DNA of 64,000 nt from positions 186,001 through 250,000 of the forward strand of contig DULI01000008.1 of the NCBI GenBank assembly GCA_012840445.1, given 5' to 3'. A program made the translations under genes and the position numbers. Under the pieces are notes generated by a model, which was not told the origin of the DNA, searched no databases, and saw only the letters and a list, made by a program, of their open reading frames with translations. The stretch is from Clostridiales bacterium (lineage in GTDB: Bacteria; Bacillota; Clostridia; Oscillospirales; Acutalibacteraceae). Numbering within the stretch: position 1 is the first letter of the stretch; each line of letters begins with the position of its first letter. Below are positions 34,250 through 43,528 of the stretch, piece by piece.

Positions 34250-35161
34250 TTATTTAGGCTTTATCAAATTTATTAACTCCTGCGGGCAATCAGGAACCGC
34301 GCCACACTGGGTGACAACATAGTCACTAAGCATAACTGCCCTTTCAGTACACTCCAAAACCGGATATCCATATAAAAAGTTTGCAATAAAAGCTGCCGAA
34401 AAGCTGTCCCCTGCCCCGACACAGGACACAGCTTTGTTTTTAGGTTTTTGGGATTTGTAAACTTCATTATTTAATGCGTCATAGACAAGTGCACCGTCTT
34501 TGTCAAGGGTTAACAAAACCAGTTGTATTTGATATTTTTGCGAAATCTGTGTGCAGGCAGATTTGTAAAAATCAGATTGGGAAACGTTAATTGAGTCTAT
34601 ATAGTTTTCCTTTGCAAGATAGAAAAGCTCTTCCCTGTTTATTTTTAAAATTGAACATCTTTTTAAGTCAAACTCCACCCTTTCCCTATTGTAAAAATTT
34701 TGCCTTAAATTAAGGTCGCAAAACACATATTTGAACTGTCCGTTATTAAGCAATGTTTCCAACGCGCTAAAATTACTACTGTTTCTTAAAGCCAAGGTAC
34801 CCAAATACAGCAATTCAAACCTGCCTTGGCTGACATCATTTAAAAGATTATTGCAAATATCTATATGATCCCAAGCAACGGGCTGAGCTAAATTGTATTG
34901 TGGCTTGCCGTATATATTACAGGAAACAGTACAGGTTCCTGTCGGAAAATCTGCAACTTTAACATAGTCTCTCTTTACCCCAAACCTATCCATGATGTTT
35001 AAGGCTTCTTTGCCCAAAGCATCATTGCCAACTGCTGTCGCGATATAGGCATTTAACCCTAGCCTTGACAAAAATGCGCTGAAATTAAAGGGCGCTCCGC
35101 CAATTTCCTTGCGGTCATCAAAAATATCCCACAGAACTTCGCCAAAAGCCAAACAATTCAT
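34250..35161 (-). CDS. PfkB-family sugar kinase, probable fructokinase
   Basis: Phosphorylates a sugar, most likely fructose released by the GH32 enzyme encoded just upstream. The N-terminus CLAFGEVLWDIFDDRKEIGG with APFNFSAFLSRLG is typical of fructokinases. The C-terminal PfkB signature is VGAGDSFSAAFIANFLYG with the catalytic aspartate. I chose the ATG at 35161; its ribosome site GGGAGCG lies in the end of the GH32 gene, and the two genes are 2 bases apart. The length of about 303 residues is normal. Confidence 0.85.
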   Translation of the reverse strand: MNCLAFGEVLWDIFDDRKEIGGAPFNFSAFLSRLGLNAYIATAVGNDALGKEALNIMDRFGVKRDYVKVADFPTGTCTVSCNIYGKPQYNLAQPVAWDHIDICNNLLNDVSQGRFELLYLGTLALRNSSNFSALETLLNNGQFKYVFCDLNLRQNFYNRERVEFDLKRCSILKINREELFYLAKENYIDSINVSQSDFYKSACTQISQKYQIQLVLLTLDKDGALVYDALNNEVYKSQKPKNKAVSCVGAGDSFSAAFIANFLYGYPVLECTERAVMLSDYVVTQCGAVPDCPQELINLIKPK

Positions 35162-35163
35162 AT

Positions 35164-36738
35164 TTAACGCTCCCAAATGCTTTTAAGAGGTGAAATGTTA
35201 ATTTGTTCAACAAAACGCGTATCTGTTGGCACTATCTCGAGTCGATTGAGATTATAATCCATTAGCGCGCCGACGGAAAGAAAGGCGCTTCCATCGTCAA
35301 TAAAGATATCTATGCCGGTTCTATCTATTAAAAGTCTTAACGAAATTTTATCCTGGAATTTAAGAGGCGCCTTGCAATCAAAAACACTCAGTTGATTTTG
35401 CTCACAGCGAATATTTACGCCAAAAATTCTAACGTCAAAGGAGTACTCTGTTGCTTTAAGAATCAAAATTATATCGTAGCATTCATCCTGCAAGTCATAA
35501 GAAAGCTGGGTGTACTGGTCAATAGTCAAATCTTTTAAAATAACTGTGTTTTTATATAGTTTTTCTATTTCTCTAATAGGGTTTGTACACAAAGATAATT
35601 CATTATTTTCAGATTTTAGTGTCATCTCACAGGGGAATGTCATGCATTTGTTAAATGGCCGCCCTGGTATTTCAAATGTATTCCAGGTAATCCGTAATTT
35701 TCGCCCATTTACCATGCCCGACCATGTCTGGACGGCGTAACTGTTTTTCCCATAATGCAGTTGCCATACTTCGGTTTCGGGCTTAAAGCAGTTGCCGTCG
35801 AAACTGCCAACCAAATATTTGTCAGACGCCGTAGAAAATACCCATTTTACATTCTTGGGGTTGCCATTAATGGCAAGCGGGTAAAAATCAGGACATTCGG
35901 CATCACACGGCAAATTTATAACCTGGCCTTTCTCCCAGTTTATTAAGTTTTTAGAATAAAGAAGCATAAAATCGTTTTTGTCAAGATATAACGCCATGAT
36001 GTACCTGCCAGAAACCGAGTCATACTCCACTTTGGGGTCTCGATTCCCGCCGATAATATTATCGATTATGGGATTGTTTTCATATGGTATAAAAGTATTT
36101 CCGCCATCTATACTATATGCCATGCACTGGGTAAATTTTTGGCCTTCTGATAGTAAGGATGACCCGCCTGCAGCGGTGTAGAACAAAATAACTGGGTAAT
36201 GACTTCCTTGTTTAAGTCCTGTAACGTTATGATAATCCACAACAGCGGACCCAGAAAAAACTGTTCCGAGGCAATCGGGATAAAGCGCACATTCCAATTC
36301 TTCCCAATGCAGCAAATCGCTGCTAACCGCATGCCCCCAGTGCATATTCCCCCACTGGCAGCCTGCCGGGTTGTGCTGAAAAAACAGATGATATTTGCCG
36401 TTGTAGAAAAACAAACCATTTGGGTCGTTTAACCAACCCCGCTTTGCAGAAAAGTGTATCTGAGGCCTGTATTTTTCAGAATATAAGTTTTCGTTTTCAT
36501 ACTTTATATCCGATTTTTCTATTTCCAAATGCATTTCGGGCTGGCTGGCAATGGAAATCGTCCGGCCGTTGAAGCGTTCGACATTTATATAGCTAAAAAA
36601 ATCCGGATTTTTGTAGTCAAGATTAATATCCAGATCAAACACCAATTCCCCCTCACATAAAAAGAGCAGTTTTTTTGATGTTGAGTTATAACCAACTGGA
36701 AAAACCAGATATTTACTGTCACAAAGAAAACTGATCAT
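35164..36738 (-). CDS. Glycoside hydrolase family 32 (sucrose/fructan hydrolase)
   Basis: Beta-fructosidase. The catalytic nucleophile is D105 in GWLNDPNGLFFYNGKYH, the RDP stabiliser is in GGNRDPKVEYD, and the acid/base glutamate is in PCDAECPDFYPL. A C-terminal beta-sandwich of about 130 residues follows. The N-terminal 90 residues are an extra non-catalytic domain. There is no signal peptide, so it acts in the cytoplasm on imported sucrose or small fructans. It could be sucrose-6-phosphate hydrolase, but no PTS gene is nearby. It pairs with the kinase gene in one operon. Confidence 0.88.
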   Translation of the reverse strand: MISFLCDSKYLVFPVGYNSTSKKLLFLCEGELVFDLDINLDYKNPDFFSYINVERFNGRTISIASQPEMHLEIEKSDIKYENENLYSEKYRPQIHFSAKRGWLNDPNGLFFYNGKYHLFFQHNPAGCQWGNMHWGHAVSSDLLHWEELECALYPDCLGTVFSGSAVVDYHNVTGLKQGSHYPVILFYTAAGGSSLLSEGQKFTQCMAYSIDGGNTFIPYENNPIIDNIIGGNRDPKVEYDSVSGRYIMALYLDKNDFMLLYSKNLINWEKGQVINLPCDAECPDFYPLAINGNPKNVKWVFSTASDKYLVGSFDGNCFKPETEVWQLHYGKNSYAVQTWSGMVNGRKLRITWNTFEIPGRPFNKCMTFPCEMTLKSENNELSLCTNPIREIEKLYKNTVILKDLTIDQYTQLSYDLQDECYDIILILKATEYSFDVRIFGVNIRCEQNQLSVFDCKAPLKFQDKISLRLLIDRTGIDIFIDDGSAFLSVGALMDYNLNRLEIVPTDTRFVEQINISPLKSIWER

Positions 36739-36855
36739 AATGTATCCGCCTTTTTAATTTGTAAAAATTGAAGAACTGTATAGTTTAATAATATTAAACT
36801 AGCAATTACCCTTCAAGTGCAAAATAAAGCGATAAGGTGAGAAAATCAGACATGA

Positions 36856-36969
36856 TTACAATTAAATTACACAGAAAAACAAATCTCTGCCATATTGGGC
36901 TTTAACGATGACAACCTGTTTATTAAATTTTTTAAGTATCACGAAAAAATCACGCCTACGGAATTAATG
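36856..36969 (+). pseudogene. Remnant of an AraC-family regulator (C-terminal HTH)
   Basis: Between the GH32 gene and the sigma factor, one frame reads QISAILGFNDDNLFIKFFK and then EKITPTELM. This is the second helix-turn-helix of AraC-type regulators (compare the usual IAxxxGFxDxxYFxxxFK, then GxTPxEYR pattern). A stop codon lies just upstream at 36853, no start or first HTH can be found, and the reading frame runs on without homology. I infer a decayed regulator gene, perhaps once controlling the fructan operon. Confidence 0.6.
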
Positions 36970-37042
36970 TATATAAAATTTTTTAATTTTTCGCAACGTT
37001 TTGGTGGACTAAATTGTATTTATAGTGAAAGGGGGCGTTAGA

Positions 37043-37537
37043 TTGCCTGATACTTTGTTGCGTACGGACAAAGATATAACCGAAATTTATAACAGGCATG
37101 TCGATACCGTTTACAGGGTTTGCTTTTTGTACATGAAAAACAAGCATGACACCGAAGATGCCGTACAAAACACCTTTATCAAGTTAATGGACTACAATGG
37201 AAGCTTTCAGAGCAGCGAGCATGAAAAAGCGTGGTTAATAGTAACCGCTACAAATATATGTAAAAATTTTCACCGCCACTGGTGGAGAAAAAATATAAAT
37301 TTAGAAAATGCACAAAACGCTCTATATGAAAATGACCACGCGACGGATGAAACCCTTAAACTGGTGTTGGCGCTGCCCCCTAAATATAAAACTGTTATAT
37401 ATATGTACTACTACGAGGGATATTCAACGGTCGAGATTGCCAGAATGCTTAAGAAAAAGGAATCCACCATACGTTCACATCTGCACAAAGGCAGAAAACT
37501 GTTAAAACTAAGTTTGGGAGAGGAGTCATATGCATAA
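37043..37537 (+). CDS. ECF-type RNA polymerase sigma factor
   Basis: Alternative sigma factor of about 164 residues. Region 2 is EIYNRHVDTVYRVCFLYMKN, then HDTEDAVQNTFIKLM (the region 2.2-2.4 core). Region 4 is LPPKYKTVIYMYYYEGYS with the HTH TVEIARMLKKKESTIRSHLH. I prefer the TTG at 37043 with AGGGGGCG upstream; a GTG at 37025 is also in frame. The gene overlaps the next gene by eight bases, the usual sigma/anti-sigma arrangement. Confidence 0.9.
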   Translation: MPDTLLRTDKDITEIYNRHVDTVYRVCFLYMKNKHDTEDAVQNTFIKLMDYNGSFQSSEHEKAWLIVTATNICKNFHRHWWRKNINLENAQNALYENDHATDETLKLVLALPPKYKTVIYMYYYEGYSTVEIARMLKKKESTIRSHLHKGRKLLKLSLGEESYA

Positions 37538-38681
37538 AGACGATTTAATTAAAGCCCTGGATACAATAAAGCCAGATGAAGCCCAAAAATCAAGAATGCT
37601 GAACAATGTTTTTAACCCAAAAGCAAAAGAAAATAGACTGAACCTTAAGCTTTTAGTACCCGCCTGTGTATTTGCGGTAACCATTCTCGGAACCGCTATT
37701 GCCCTTCCCATTTTGTCAAATAATTCTCCGCAAAGACTAACATCAAATGCCGGTCAGTCTAATACCGTAGCAACGGCAGACGGCAGAGATGCTATTGACA
37801 ATGACTTGGATATCCGCAACCCTCAAGTAGCTCCTGAATTCGGCAATAAAGAAGACTATCTTATTGACGACGGCCGGGATATATTGCCTGTTTCACTTGA
37901 GTTTACACTTGACAATAGGCAGTACAGAAGCATATCAGACTTTAAGTTGAAAGAGCTTGGGTTAAGCAGAGAAGTCAACCTGGAAGATATAGGCAAATAT
38001 ATTTCCACCATTAAATACGTTTTGGGCACGTACGTAGCTAATAGCCTTGAAGGCAGGGAAGTTTATGAATATATCCCTGCGGGCTGCCAGGCAATTGTAG
38101 CGGTCAAAACCGATGAAGGCTATGATTTGTATGAGTTTGCAGGCTTTACAAGCTACATTAAAAACAGTGATGAAGATGCCGTAGAATACCTAAAAGTCTA
38201 CAATATTAAAAGCGCTGATGATATTTCCAAAATTGTCATTGGATCCTATTCTAACGACGGCCTAGTAATAGATAATAAATCTGATATTTCAAAATTCTAT
38301 GATTTCTTTAAATATCTTAAAAATTCAAGCGATGAATATTTTAATGTGTTGTATAACTCTCGTATTAAAAGCGTTACACCGCCTGACGGTCCAGTTATTA
38401 ACCAGATTACGCCTGCTTATCCTGAGTATTCTGTTACACCAGATGTTGCCGAAGATATAATTCAAATCAATCCTAATGAGGGCGGAACGGCTGAACCCGA
38501 AAATGCAGTTTCTGGCGCGACAGGGGTTGCTGGAGATTTGCTTGGCAACAGTCGGCAAATTAAAATTTACACCGCAAGTGGCCTTTATTATGAAACGGTT
38601 TACTATCCCAATATTAAATTTATATCCCGGTTCAGAATCTCCGAGGAATTTTCAAACTTTTTAAATAGCCTGATTTCATGA
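37530..38681 (+). CDS. Putative anti-sigma factor / single-pass membrane protein
   Basis: Membrane protein with a short cytoplasmic N-terminus (residues 1-38), one membrane segment (about 40-61, LLVPACVFAVTILGTAIAL) and a large outside domain of about 320 residues. Its position right behind and overlapping the ECF sigma gene, with a short N-terminal helix such as LIKALDTIKPDEAQKSRML, suggests that it holds the sigma factor at the membrane. No zinc anti-sigma motif (HxxxCxxC) is present. The outside domain is not recognised. The stop is followed by a terminator. Confidence 0.65.
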   Translation: MHKDDLIKALDTIKPDEAQKSRMLNNVFNPKAKENRLNLKLLVPACVFAVTILGTAIALPILSNNSPQRLTSNAGQSNTVATADGRDAIDNDLDIRNPQVAPEFGNKEDYLIDDGRDILPVSLEFTLDNRQYRSISDFKLKELGLSREVNLEDIGKYISTIKYVLGTYVANSLEGREVYEYIPAGCQAIVAVKTDEGYDLYEFAGFTSYIKNSDEDAVEYLKVYNIKSADDISKIVIGSYSNDGLVIDNKSDISKFYDFFKYLKNSSDEYFNVLYNSRIKSVTPPDGPVINQITPAYPEYSVTPDVAEDIIQINPNEGGTAEPENAVSGATGVAGDLLGNSRQIKIYTASGLYYETVYYPNIKFISRFRISEEFSNFLNSLIS

Positions 38682-38690
38682 AAAACACAA

Positions 38691-38723
38691 AAACAAAAGC
38701 TGCCTTTAAGGCAGCATTTGTTT
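38691..38723 (+). terminator. Terminator after the anti-sigma gene; left edge of the island
   Basis: GCTGCC (38699-38704) pairs with GGCAGC (38710-38715), extended by AAACAAA/TTTGTTT. Beyond it the window enters an accessory region. Confidence 0.85.
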
Positions 38724-38774
38724 TATTGCAATTTCTGTCCGCCACTTTGGCTTCAAAGCAGATAAAAATTATAT

Positions 38775-39140
38775 TTGAACACCATCAAATTTCATGTTAA
38801 TCTTTCTACACTGCTTTTTAAGCTGTTTGAAGATCACGCTGCCGGACTGATATCCGATGAGAACTATGTAACTTTCACAAACAGATACCAGTCCGAGCAA
38901 ACGGAAATCCAAGGAAAAATTGCTATGTTTGATGCAAGGCTTGTGCAACAGACAGACTATCAAGCGAATGCCGAAAAGCTACGCGAACTAACTCGGGATC
39001 ATCTGCACATTGACAAGCTAACAGCGCTTATGCTCAATAAACTGATAGAGCGGATTGAGGTTGGGCATGCCGAAGTTATCAAAGCGCAGAGCGAGCAGGA
39101 GATTACGATTGTTTGGAAATTTGCTGGAGGGATCCTCTAA
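38775..39140 (+). pseudogene. C-terminal fragment of a large serine recombinase
   Basis: The frame reads LLFKLFEDHAAGLISDENY, then LRELTRDHLHIDKLTALML and LNKLIERIEVGH. This is the coiled C-terminal part of large serine recombinases (DUF4368 type). The catalytic resolvase domain and zinc ribbon are missing. It is on the plus strand, while the second broken recombinase of the island is on the minus strand, so the two are separate remnants. It marks the left end of the RHS island. Confidence 0.75.
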
Positions 39141-39145
39141 ACCTG

Positions 39146-39379
39146 TTATGAAAAGAACTTTTTTCTTAATAGTATTGACAGTATAAAAATTGCTGCACAA
39201 ATAAAGCCTATAATAAATACGCCGTTATGATCCAAAGGAGAGTGGATGCTTTTCAACAAATTGTTTCCTTTAATATAACCAAAAAATTCACAATAGAAAA
39301 AAAAGAAAACAAAAACCAATCCGATAACAAGCGATATTATATTTATCACTTGTAAAGAATATTTTATGAATTCTCTCAT
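39146..39379 (-). CDS. Small two-helix membrane protein, putative immunity protein (module 4)
   Basis: 77 residues with two hydrophobic segments (about 10-31 and 53-70). Function is not recognised. Its start overlaps the stop of the RHS tip gene by four bases, the tight coupling expected of an immunity gene behind its toxin. A membrane immunity protein would suit a tip acting at or through the membrane; that is inference. Confidence 0.5.
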   Translation of the reverse strand: MREFIKYSLQVINIISLVIGLVFVFFFFYCEFFGYIKGNNLLKSIHSPLDHNGVFIIGFICAAIFILSILLRKKFFS

Positions 39380-40134
39380 CTTAAACTATACCCCCGATCT
39401 GCTGCTCTTTGCACAGGATCATCACTAAAAATAGATATCGTCGTTTGAATCCACGCATAAGCCGTAAACGCATATGCGGTTGCTGTACCTAATTTACTTG
39501 CTGGGCCTGCCATAAAGCCACGAAAATCACTATTTAATACTGGATTATCAAATAGATCATGCTTAGCAAAGGAAGCACCGGTTGTTAATGCCTTTGTTGC
39601 ACTTGGCGCCAGTATTGTGATACCGTTATCAAAAACGGCCTCTATAACATCAGCAGCAATTTTACCACCGCTACTTCCCCCGTCACCAGGACTGTTACCA
39701 GAACCCTTTCCACCACTATTTCCACTGCCGGAGTTTCCACTGGTACTGGCCTTTTTTGCATCATTTGAACTTTTCTTGGCCTGTAAAACAGCCACTTCTG
39801 TTGCTTTTGCAGCTATCGATAGTGAGGCTGAAATTACTGCTACTCCTGCAACAGAACCAGCTCCAAATGTTGATACGGTAACAACAACAGCAGCAACTAC
39901 TGCAGCAGCCACTACAACAATGGCAGCGGACTTTAATATTGTACTCAATTTTGGCCAATGACCAGTTGGATCGTCCATGTTGACGGGATTGTTCATGCAA
40001 TAGGCGAAAAGGTTATAGCCGCGAACGTCCCAACCAACGCCGGCGATCTCTCCATCAGCATTCAAAAATCTTCCCGTCTCCGGATCATAATACTTTGATT
40101 GTAACGAATAGAATCCTGTCTCGGCTGGATTGAT
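39376..40134 (-). pseudogene. RHS C-terminal tip with end of core, 5'-truncated (module 4)
   Basis: The open frame enters near 40134 and reads GFYSLQSKYYDPETGRFLNA, then YNLFAYCMNNPVNMDDPTGHW, the conserved end of an RHS core. After the core comes an Ala/Val-rich hydrophobic stretch (KSAAIVVVAAAVVAAVVVTV), a Gly/Ser linker and a final segment of about 80 residues of unknown activity. The upstream core is cut off where the broken recombinase begins. It has no start signal, so it is an orphan tip. The next gene is a likely immunity partner. Confidence 0.75.
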
Positions 40135-40187
40135 CTATGTAGTCAGATAGCCTTTTTGAGACTATCTGTTGTTTTCTTAAGTTATGT

Positions 40188-41475
40188 TTAAAGTGTTGTA
40201 CCAATAAATCGGTATATTATGTTTATTTCTTGCTGTGTACTGCCATTCATTTTAACTGGATGGCAGATCTCAATTCTGTCTATCAGCTGATTAAGCATAT
40301 TAGCTGTCAGCTTTTCGATATTGAGATACATATGAATAATTTCCTTTAGCTTTTGAAGATTTGCAGTAAATTCGTCTTTTTTATGCAGTTTACTTTCAAT
40401 TGAATTTAGTCGCTGTATTAGTTGCTTTTGTTCCTGCGTGTAATCACTTAGCATTCTTTGATAATTATCTGTGTCCAGTAAGTCACAGACAAAATCCTCA
40501 TACAGCTTTTTGATTATTTTCGATAATGCTCCGAGACGATTATTAATTTTTCCTTTTTGGGCTTCCAGCTTTTCTGTTTTCACTTGCTTTGCAGTCTGCT
40601 TTTGAATTTTAGAGCGTAGCTCACCGCTTTCTATTCCTTTCGATATCTTTCGTATTCGGTTAAGCACCTCATCATATAAATCCTCGTAATAAATATAGTT
40701 GTAATGCTTGCATTTTTCGGATGACTGAAACGATACCTACAGACTAACATTTGTCGCTTTAAATATTTTCTCGGCTTGACTTCAAAGGTCATCCTGCTAC
40801 CACATTCTGCACAGAACACAAGGCTTTTGAACACATTATTAAAGTTATGCTTTTTCGGCCGGTGGCGCATTTTTATTAATTCCTGAACCTTTTCAAAATC
40901 CTCATAACTAACAATGGCTTTGTGCGTGTTTTGTACAATGATATGCTGTTCTTTGGGTACTAGAATCCGTTCTTTGGTCTTGTAGTTTGCAACCCCGTAT
41001 TTGTGATTCACCATATCCCCGGTATATACTCGGTTTTTGAGTATTTGCTGGACAGTCGCGTTGCACCATTTGTAGCGTTCTTCCTCACTCATACCATTAC
41101 TATACCGTTCAAATCGTGTATCTCCGTTTTTAGCTTTATAGAATGACGGTATCAGTATTTTTAGTTCTGTGAGGATTTTTGTAATTTGCACTGTACTGTT
41201 CCCGGCAAGTGCTAATCGAAACATTTCTTTTACCACCGCCGCCGGTTCATCGTCTATAATCAATTGATTTTTGTTGGCTGGATTGACTTTGTAACCATAT
41301 GGCGGCTGCGAATGATATAATAGCCACTGTAGGCTCTCTGCCGCTTTGCGGATTTTACTTTGCGGGATAGGTCTTTGGCATACATATCATTTAGAATGTT
41401 CTTGAACGGGGCAATGTCGTTGTCATCCCTGTTAGTGTCCACTCCATCATTTACAGCATATCGTACAAAAGTAAC
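40188..41475 (-). pseudogene. Large serine recombinase, truncated and frameshifted twice
   Basis: Reading leftward, fragment 1 (about 41475-41310) has FVRYAVNDGVDTNRDDNDI, NDMYAKDLSRKVKSAKRQR, the end of a resolvase domain. A frameshift near 41310 leads to PPYGYKVNPANKNQLIIDD and the recombinase domain, then the zinc motif VFCAECGSRMTFEV. A second shift near 40720 leads to LYDEVLNRIRKISKG and the coiled C-terminus ending LIDRIEICH. The first hundred or so residues, with the catalytic serine, are absent; at about 41475 the frame meets unrelated sequence. The gene is dead but shows how the island could have arrived or been remodelled. Confidence 0.85.
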
Positions 41476-41482
41476 CTTAGGA

Positions 41483-42025
41483 ATGAAGCTGCTGTTCCCC
41501 TGCGGCATGGGAGAAAGCGAAATCCCGCAGGTTATCGATGAGATCTGTCAATACTTTACGGGTACTGAAATTGAGGGCTATTATTATGTGGAAAATGTAA
41601 CTGCGGGCGAATCCCACTTTGATTCACAGGCATATGCCGTGCGGGTGGATATCCGCATGGAGCTTCGATTGCTGCGCAATCTAATGCGCACTAACGAGCA
41701 GACACTCTTCTACCTAAAGCTCGGCTCCCTCACATTTCCATTGCTGCCGGATAAGATACACATATCCCGCCCGGAGCCGTATTATACGGAAGCCGGGGTG
41801 AAGATGGTATCTCCCCGCACAATAATACTTTCCGGCAGCCTATACAACACGGTCGGCGCCACATTTTATACGGCGCTTGTAACGTTGTCCAAATCCTTGG
41901 CGGCTCTAACGCTGGTTCTGCCTTACGAGGAAAGCATCTCTGTATTATTCAATAATCTGGATGTTGAATATGACGCGTCAGGGTTAGGTTTTAATTACCA
42001 AATCACACTTGTTGAAAATCTATGA
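41483..42025 (+). CDS. Unrecognised protein abutting the broken recombinase
   Basis: From the ATG at 41483 the frame gives 180 residues: MKLLFPCGMGESEIPQVIDE, then QAYAVRVDIRMELRLLRN and a second half with LFYLKLGSLTFPLLPDKI. There is no signal or clear membrane segment, and I do not recognise the family. No ribosome site is seen, and the recombinase remnant ends at the very start, so the protein is probably missing its N-terminus. Base use is more G/C-rich than the RHS modules on either side. It might come from a phage structural module, but this is only a guess. Confidence 0.35.
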   Translation: MKLLFPCGMGESEIPQVIDEICQYFTGTEIEGYYYVENVTAGESHFDSQAYAVRVDIRMELRLLRNLMRTNEQTLFYLKLGSLTFPLLPDKIHISRPEPYYTEAGVKMVSPRTIILSGSLYNTVGATFYTALVTLSKSLAALTLVLPYEESISVLFNNLDVEYDASGLGFNYQITLVENL

Positions 42026-42041
42026 ATTTTTGCCTTTTTAG

Positions 42042-42070
42042 TTGCAATTATAAAGCATGGATGGTAAAAT
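42042..42070 (+). promoter_or_regulatory. Promoter of the GH130 gene
   Basis: TTGCAA (42042-42047) and TAAAAT (42065-42070) with a 17-base spacer, 35 bases before the ATG. Confidence 0.6.
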
Positions 42071-42105
42071 ATTTCTGAATATTTAACGTTTAAAGGAGAA
42101 TCACC

Positions 42106-43053
42106 ATGCTTCAATTTGAAAAACTCGGTGTTATTTTGAAACCTGTTGATAATCTGCATGCGAAATTCAACACCGGCGCTCTGCTTTTGAATGATAAGGT
42201 TCATCTGCTGTATCGCTGGGCTGAAATTCCCGAGCAGACCGGCGGATTCGGTCCCAAGTATCTTCAGAACTATATTTCCTACGCTCAGATGACTCCGGAA
42301 GGAAAGCTGCTGCGTGATGATGACCGCCCCATTTTCGAGGCTACTCATCAGTGGGAAAAGGTCGGTCTTGAGGATCCCCGCATCTTCCGTCTTGACGGCA
42401 AGAACTACATCACCTACACCGCCTGGGACGGCAAACAGGCCCGCGTTGCTTTTGCCACGGTAAATGACGATTTTACCGAGTTCAAGAAAATCGGTATCGT
42501 TCCCGCTAAGAAGTCTGATAAAGACGCATTCTTCTTCCCGGAGCGCATCAACGGCAAGATCGCTTACGTTCACCGCTTTGAACCCAATATTCAAATTGAC
42601 TACTTTGATAATATCGATGATCTCTTCGATGAGGAATTCTGGAACAACTACGAGCCGGACGAGAACGGTTCCGTTGCTATGACCGGTATTTACGAGTGGG
42701 AGAAGGGCAAGATCGGCGGCTCCGTTCCCCCGATCCGCACCGAACTCGGCTGGCTGTTCGTATATCACGGCGTAGGCCATGACCGTCATCCCTTCTGCTA
42801 TCGCGGCGGTATTGCTCTGCTGGATATTAACGATCCTCACAAGATTCTCGCCCGTCTGCCCTATCCTGTGCTTGAACCCACAGAGGATTATGAAATCCAT
42901 GGCGACGTTGATAACGTTGTGTTCCCCTGCGGCGGATATATCCATGACGGATATCTCTATCTTGTATACGGCGGCGCCGATAAGGTAACCGCTCTTGCAA
43001 GATGCAAGTATGACGATATCATCGCCGAACTGAAAAACCATATCGGCAAGTAA
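42106..43053 (+). CDS. Glycoside hydrolase family 130 (beta-mannoside phosphorylase-like)
   Basis: Cytoplasmic five-bladed beta-propeller enzyme. GH130 members cleave beta-mannosides by phosphorolysis or hydrolysis. Signatures are LLLNDKVHLLYRWAEI, VGLEDPRIFRLDGKNYITYT (with the catalytic-site ED), KDAFFFPERINGKIAYVHRF and VYHGVGHDRHPFCYRGG. The length of 315 residues is normal. It has its own promoter, AAGGAG ribosome site and terminator. Codons end in C or G far more often than in neighbouring genes, suggesting high expression or recent transfer. The exact linkage specificity is not clear. Confidence 0.85.
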   Translation: MLQFEKLGVILKPVDNLHAKFNTGALLLNDKVHLLYRWAEIPEQTGGFGPKYLQNYISYAQMTPEGKLLRDDDRPIFEATHQWEKVGLEDPRIFRLDGKNYITYTAWDGKQARVAFATVNDDFTEFKKIGIVPAKKSDKDAFFFPERINGKIAYVHRFEPNIQIDYFDNIDDLFDEEFWNNYEPDENGSVAMTGIYEWEKGKIGGSVPPIRTELGWLFVYHGVGHDRHPFCYRGGIALLDINDPHKILARLPYPVLEPTEDYEIHGDVDNVVFPCGGYIHDGYLYLVYGGADKVTALARCKYDDIIAELKNHIGK

Positions 43054-43075
43054 GCTAAAACTGAATTTAACTTAA

Positions 43076-43111
43076 AAACGCACCGGCTGAAATAGTCGGT
43101 GCGTTTCTTGT
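43076..43111 (+). terminator. Terminator after the GH130 gene
   Basis: AAACGCACCG (43076-43085) pairs with CGGTGCGTTT (43097-43106), extended inward by CT/AG, then TTTCTTGTTTC. Confidence 0.85.
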
Positions 43112-43129
43112 TTCAATAGCCAGTTTGCT

Positions 43130-43528
43130 TTAGTCTTTGCTGGGAATATAGGGGATGATGGAGGCCGCCACTCCGGAGATGGGCATCGTCTGCAGCCAGA
43201 CCTTGCCGGGACCGGTCAGAACGGTATTGAACAGACCCTCGCCGCCCAACAGCTTATTTTTAAGGCCGGGTACCTGCTGAATCTGAATGTTCACGCTCGG
43301 CTCGAAACCAGCCACGTTGCCGGTATCCACCACGATGGACTGGCCGGCTTGCAGCTCGTATTCAACAAGCTCGCCGTCGATCTCTACGAAGGCGGTGCCG
43401 TTACCGCTTAGCCGCTGCATAATGAAGCCCTCACCGCCGAAGATACCCACGCTGACCCTTTTATTGAAGTGGATGGACAACTCCACTCCTTTCTCGGCAG
43501 CCAGGAAGCTTTTCTTCTGTACGATCAT
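43130..43528 (-). pseudogene. AIM24-family protein, C-terminal half only
   Basis: 132 residues that match the second half of AIM24 (TIGR00266-like) proteins: IVQKKSFLAAEKGVELSIHF, then GGEGFIMQRLSGNGTAFVEI, LQAGQSIVVDTGNVAGFEP and KNKLLGGEGLFNTVLTGPG. The usual N-terminal half of about 100 residues is missing. At 43528 the frame joins the end of the neighbouring immunity-like gene. The ATG at 43528 is part of the internal sequence and has no ribosome site. Base use is G/C-rich like the GH130 gene, so both probably came together. Confidence 0.8.

Noticed and set aside
41995-43041. A 348-codon open frame on the minus strand, opposite the GH130 gene
   Set aside because: It is an exact antisense of a well-supported GH130 enzyme. 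It is open only because that gene uses G/C-ending codons. It has no family-like motifs and no ribosome site.
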